From: JAYPHU01 sp964611435
GTDB lineage: Bacteria; Pseudomonadota; Alphaproteobacteria; Rhodospirillales; UBA2165
NCBI GenBank assembly: GCA_964611435.1
Contig: CAZSXT010000005.1
Coordinates: 1 to 64,000, forward strand
DNA: 64,000 nt
Direction of reading: 5' to 3'
Notes under the pieces: generated by a model
Told to the model about the DNA's origin: nothing
The model's input: the letters and a program-made list of their open reading frames with translations, nothing else
Database searches by the model: none
Part shown: positions 60,531 through 64,000 of the stretch, piece by piece
Layout of the letters: every line of letters begins with the position of its first letter
Position numbering within the stretch: the first letter of the stretch is position 1
Translations under genes and position numbers: made by a program

Positions 60531-61967
60531 ATGAAAGACATGGAGCCAATTCTGCCTTGGCTGATCATGGCCGGCTATGGACTGCTTGTCTGGTATTTCG
60601 CGCCAAAGCGCACGACCGTCGCCGGTTTTTTCTCCGGCGGGGACGAGAAGGGCGCAGCACCCGGCCTGTGGTTGCTGGTCGCCAGTGCGGCAATTTCCTG
60701 GATATTCGCCAAGTCCATCGCCAATGCGGCCGGGCTGGCGCAAGCCTTCGGCCTGTCCGGCTCGATCGGCTACGCGTTTTATTATTTCAGCTTCTTTGTG
60801 GCCGGGGTGGCCATTTATCTGATCCGCACGCGAGGCGGAGACACGACCCTGCCGGCATTTCTGGTCCGAAAGTATGGAAGCCTGTGCGCTAAGTTGTTTA
60901 TTGCTGCGATTGCCATCCGGCTGTTCAACGAGGTTTGGTCGAACACCAAGGTCGTGGGCCTGTATTTTGGTGCGGAGGGAAGCGCCGGCTATTGGACCGC
61001 GGTTGCGGCGGTGACGGCGTTCACGGTCATCTATTCCTGGCGGGCCGGGATGCGCGGTAGTCTTTTAACCGATGGCGGCCAGATGATCCTGGCGGCTATT
61101 CTGTTGGCCGGCATCTTGGTCTTTCTACTGCCGACATTCAGCGCGCAGGGATTGCCGGACGTGCCGTCCGCCGCCAGTTTGGCAGGCTGGACATTCGCCG
61201 GATTGGCCCTGGTCCAGGTATTAAGCTATCCCTTCCATGATCCCGTGCTGACAGACCGAGGGTTTTTGACCGATCCCAAGACCATGCTGAAGGGGTTTGT
61301 CATCGCCGGCATCATCGGTGGCGCATTTATTTTCCTGTTTGGATTCGTCGGTATCTATGCCCGATCCGAAGGGCTGTCCGGTAATCCGTCCCTGGCAGTG
61401 CCGGCCAGCTTTGGCATCACCATGTTATTGGTGGTAAACGCCATCATGATGACCAGCGCCGGTTCGACATTAGATTCGACGTTTGCCAGCACCGCCAAAC
61501 TGACGGCGCGGGATTGGCGGGGGCGGACGGACGCGCCCACGGAAATTCAGGTCTCGGTCGGACGGCGAACGGTATTGGCCATTGCAATTCTGGGTAACCT
61601 GCCGCTGTTTGCCATCTATCTGGGCGGCATGGTCGGCCCGGCTGTCATCGCCGCGACGACCATCAGCGGCACCATGGTGATGGGGTTGGCCCCGATTTTT
61701 CTGCTGGCCTTTTTGCCGGGCGCGGGACCGAGGAGTTTTCACCTGGCGTTCTGGCCGGGGATAGTTTTTGGCATCGGCTTGACCATTGAAGGAGCCGCCG
61801 GCGTTAGCCTATTTCCCGATTGGATAGATCTAGGTGTCGGCCGGTACGCGGATGACCTTGGTGTGAATACTTTTGGACTGCTGATCTGCACGGCTGGGTT
61901 TCTGCTGGGATGTTTGTTTTCCGGTCGCGAAAGGTCAACGTCGCAGCTTCGAATGGAGGCCTCCTAA
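60531..61967 (+). CDS. Sodium:solute symporter (SSS family)
   Basis: A 478-residue membrane protein with about 12-13 helices. Opening part LVWYFAPKRTTVAGFFSGGDEKGAAPGLWLLVASAAISWIFAKS is typical of SSS proteins, the FFSGG region resembling the conserved FxxxGR segment. Later come GMRGSLLTDGGQMILAAILLAGI, DPVLTDRGFLTDPKTMLKGFVI and MMTSAGSTLDSTFASTAKLTARD. Substrate not known. It sits between two asparagine synthase genes on the same strand (94 bases after the first, 52 before the second), so it may deliver an amino-acid-like or nucleoside-like substrate for them. Confidence 0.85.
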   Translation: MKDMEPILPWLIMAGYGLLVWYFAPKRTTVAGFFSGGDEKGAAPGLWLLVASAAISWIFAKSIANAAGLAQAFGLSGSIGYAFYYFSFFVAGVAIYLIRTRGGDTTLPAFLVRKYGSLCAKLFIAAIAIRLFNEVWSNTKVVGLYFGAEGSAGYWTAVAAVTAFTVIYSWRAGMRGSLLTDGGQMILAAILLAGILVFLLPTFSAQGLPDVPSAASLAGWTFAGLALVQVLSYPFHDPVLTDRGFLTDPKTMLKGFVIAGIIGGAFIFLFGFVGIYARSEGLSGNPSLAVPASFGITMLLVVNAIMMTSAGSTLDSTFASTAKLTARDWRGRTDAPTEIQVSVGRRTVLAIAILGNLPLFAIYLGGMVGPAVIAATTISGTMVMGLAPIFLLAFLPGAGPRSFHLAFWPGIVFGIGLTIEGAAGVSLFPDWIDLGVGRYADDLGVNTFGLLICTAGFLLGCLFSGRERSTSQLRMEAS

Positions 61968-62019
61968 CCAGACTGCTAAAACGGTTGGCCGCCCCTACCG
62001 GCTGGTATAGAAACGCCTC

Positions 62020-64000
62020 ATGTGCGGGGTTTCAGGGCTCATCCATTTTGGTCGTAGGGACCGGATTGATCGGAATGTTCTGGACCGGATGAACCAAACG
62101 ATGGTCCACCGGGGGCCGGATGGCGGGGATGTCTTCGTTTGCCCTGACGGGTTGACTGGCCTGGCCCATCGTCGCCTTTCCATCATCGACCTGACCGACA
62201 GCGCTGACCAGCCGATGACCAACGAGAATGGCTCGGTTTGGATTTCCTACAACGGCGAAATCTATAACCACGCCCGTCTCCGTCCCGAGCTCGAAGCGGC
62301 GGGCCACGTATTTGCCAGTGATCATTCCGACACAGAAGTGTTGATCCATGGTTATGAAGAATGGGGCATACGGGGGCTTTTGGATCGGCTGGAGGGCATG
62401 TTCGTATTTGCCATCTGGGATCAGGCCCACCGCCGGATGACCATCGCCCGAGACCGGATAGGGATCAAGCCGGTCTATTTCACCAAACGCAGAGGCATGT
62501 TTGCTTTTGCCTCTGAAATTAAGGCGCTTCTGGCCCATCCCGACGTTCCGTCCTCGGTCAGCGGGACGGCGCTCTATCATTATCTTACCTACCTGACGAC
62601 GCCGGCGCCGCTGACCATGTTCGATGGCATCTACAAGTTGCCGGCGGCGCATTATCTCGAAGTGGCGGCGGATGGCAAACTGACAGCGGCGCGTTATTGG
62701 GACGCCATGCCCGGCCAGGGCATCTCACCGGACGAGCTGAATGGATTAAGTCCGGCTGAGGTTGAGAAGTACTATCGGGACAGCGTTGTCGAGCGATTGG
62801 AGGCCTCGGTCGAAAAACGCATGATGTCCGATGCCCCTTATGGCGCCTTTTTGTCCGGCGGAATCGATTCCTCGGTGAACGTGGCGTTGATGGACCGGTT
62901 TACGGACAATCCGGTGAATACCTTTACCGTTGGGTTCAAGGATCATCAGCACCTCAACGAGTTGGATCATGCCCGCCGGGTCGCGGATTTGTTCAAGACC
63001 AACCATCATGAAGTTCTGATCGATGAATTCGACATGTCCGGCTATTTACAGGATTTGGTGCATCAACAGGACGAACCCCTGGCTGACTGGGTTTGCATCC
63101 CCTTGCACTTTGTCTCGAAACTCGCCCACGACAACGGGGTCAAAGTCATTCAGGTTGGGGAAGGGTCGGATGAGCAGTTCTGCGGCTACAACGGCTATAT
63201 GAAGTATCTTGAACTGCACGAGCGTTATTTTGGGCCATTCCAGAAGCTGCCGGGCCCGCTTCGCGCCCTGGGGGCTGGATTGGCCGGCGGTTTGGCCAGG
63301 CTGATGCCCAAGTTTGAAATTTACGCCGATGCGGTCAGCCGGGCGTCCGACAACCGTGAAGCGTTTTGGAGCGGCGCCGTCGCCTATTGGGAATCTCAGA
63401 AGCGGGCGTTGCTGCCGGGGTTTGGTGCGGAACCGCCGTCCGGCTGGGAAGAAATGGCCGAGATCGGGCTTTTGCCGGAAAGCTATCTGCAGCCGGACAG
63501 TTATCACGTGGCGCGGCATTTCCTCCAGGATATCGATTCTGCCCATCCCGGAGAGGATCAGCTAACCCGAATGATCTATAACGAGTTTCGCCTCCGGCTG
63601 CCTGAACTGCTGTTGATGCGCGTGGACAAAATCACCATGGCGTCCAGCCTGGAATCCCGGGTGCCGTTCCTTGATCATGATTTGGTCGAGTTCACCATGG
63701 ACATTCCCCAGTCGGCCAAGATCAAGGGCGGCGTTCAAAAGCAGCTATTGAAGGAGGCGGTCGAAGGAATCATCCCGGACGACATCATCTACCGCCGGAA
63801 AATGGGATTCGCCGCGCCCATGGCGCAATGGCTGGAAGGGGAATTTGGCCGCCAGACGGAGGCTGAAATTCTGTCTTCGCCGCTGCTGGGTGAACTGCGG
63901 TTTGACAAAGCCCACATCTCATCGCTAATTGGCGACCATCGGTCCGGTCGGCGGGATACATCCTTACTTGTGTGGGTGCTCTACAATCTAACCGCTTGGC
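62020..64000 (+). CDS. Asparagine synthase-type amidotransferase, copy 2 (3' end beyond the window)
   Basis: At least 660 residues, running off the window end. Start MCGVSGLIHFGRR with the catalytic Cys at 2, then HRGPDGGDVF, NGEIYNHARLRPELEAAG, and the synthetase PP-loop FLSGGIDSSVNVALMD (SxGxDS). The segment VGEGSDEQFCGYNGYMKY replaces the usual LSGEGADELFGGY, a variant found in asparagine synthases of exopolysaccharide/exosortase loci. The C-terminal part SLESRVPFLDHDLVEF is canonical. Clearly not a recent duplicate of the first copy. Probably same operon as the symporter. Confidence 0.92.
   Translation, partial: MCGVSGLIHFGRRDRIDRNVLDRMNQTMVHRGPDGGDVFVCPDGLTGLAHRRLSIIDLTDSADQPMTNENGSVWISYNGEIYNHARLRPELEAAGHVFASDHSDTEVLIHGYEEWGIRGLLDRLEGMFVFAIWDQAHRRMTIARDRIGIKPVYFTKRRGMFAFASEIKALLAHPDVPSSVSGTALYHYLTYLTTPAPLTMFDGIYKLPAAHYLEVAADGKLTAARYWDAMPGQGISPDELNGLSPAEVEKYYRDSVVERLEASVEKRMMSDAPYGAFLSGGIDSSVNVALMDRFTDNPVNTFTVGFKDHQHLNELDHARRVADLFKTNHHEVLIDEFDMSGYLQDLVHQQDEPLADWVCIPLHFVSKLAHDNGVKVIQVGEGSDEQFCGYNGYMKYLELHERYFGPFQKLPGPLRALGAGLAGGLARLMPKFEIYADAVSRASDNREAFWSGAVAYWESQKRALLPGFGAEPPSGWEEMAEIGLLPESYLQPDSYHVARHFLQDIDSAHPGEDQLTRMIYNEFRLRLPELLLMRVDKITMASSLESRVPFLDHDLVEFTMDIPQSAKIKGGVQKQLLKEAVEGIIPDDIIYRRKMGFAAPMAQWLEGEFGRQTEAEILSSPLLGELRFDKAHISSLIGDHRSGRRDTSLLVWVLYNLTAW

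Noticed and set aside
1..64000. CRISPR arrays, tRNA or rRNA genes, prophage, replication origin
   Set aside because: No regular spaced direct repeats, no cloverleaf with CCA-end or GTTCGA-type loop found by eye in the intergenic regions, and no phage structural genes.

Overview
The window reads as a chromosomal segment of a moderately GC-rich alphaproteobacterium, probably free-living and marine or Rhodospirillales-like. This is an inference from gene content (class III ring-cleavage dioxygenase pathway, BKACE, many EamA transporters, Crp-type HTH, Flp pilin, type I secretion) and codon use; no rRNA or tRNA gene is present to settle it. A 100-N gap at 58082-58181 is flanked by an identical 55-base sequence on both sides, so the sequence is an assembled scaffold and the gap is probably artificial.

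Layout. 0-5 kb: a ketopantoate-reductase-like protein, a flavin monooxygenase, and two divergently transcribed PPK2 polyphosphate kinases, one followed by a helix-hairpin-helix protein with a long lysine-rich tail. 5-11 kb: a MarR regulator with a perfect inverted repeat, divergent from an FAD aromatic hydroxylase and a GST, then an SDR remnant, a hydrolase, a TauE/SafE exporter and two Sel1 proteins. 11-17.5 kb: an APC permease coupled to a beta-CASP nuclease, then a ring-cleavage module (LigB-like dioxygenase and RidA facing an HpcH aldolase and a LigJ-like hydratase). 17.5-27 kb: an EamA transporter, a hydrolase, a luciferase-like oxidoreductase, an orphan molybdenum hydroxylase large subunit, a hybrid histidine kinase and a putative selenoprotein. 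27-34 kb: a His-rich COG0523 GTPase, an AbrB permease, sugar/glycan genes including an unusual glycosyltransferase-Crp HTH fusion, a prepilin peptidase and a Flp pilin. 34-48 kb: a NatA/NatB-type ABC exporter (both genes interrupted by amber codons), a HAD phosphatase, EamA transporters, SDRs, a TPR protein, BKACE, a 3-hydroxyisobutyrate-dehydrogenase-like enzyme and a sensor kinase. 48-58 kb: an accessory region with a FecR-domain protein cut by an IS481-like element, type I secretion ABC and HlyD genes, a 2OG-oxygenase-like gene and a TPR-sulfotransferase. 58-64 kb: PilZ, and two asparagine synthases flanking a sodium:solute symporter.

Main finding. The gene at 26140-27237 is best read as one 365-residue AhpD-like protein in which the in-frame TGA at 26857-26859 encodes selenocysteine. 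It gives a C-x-x-U-x-x-x-H active site with a glutamate 12 residues before the Cys, the same spacing as the AhpD catalytic Glu/Cys/Cys/His set. A hairpin with a G-starting apical loop lies 25 bases after the TGA, as in bacterial SECIS elements.

Second theme. Six other reading frames are interrupted by a single in-frame TAA or TAG with the frame and family similarity continuing beyond it (23049, 34614, 35770, 44393, 48600, 55275), while I saw no clear frameshift. Together with an SDR remnant, a transporter 3'-end relic and an IS-associated junction this suggests genome decay, consensus errors, or less likely stop-codon readthrough.
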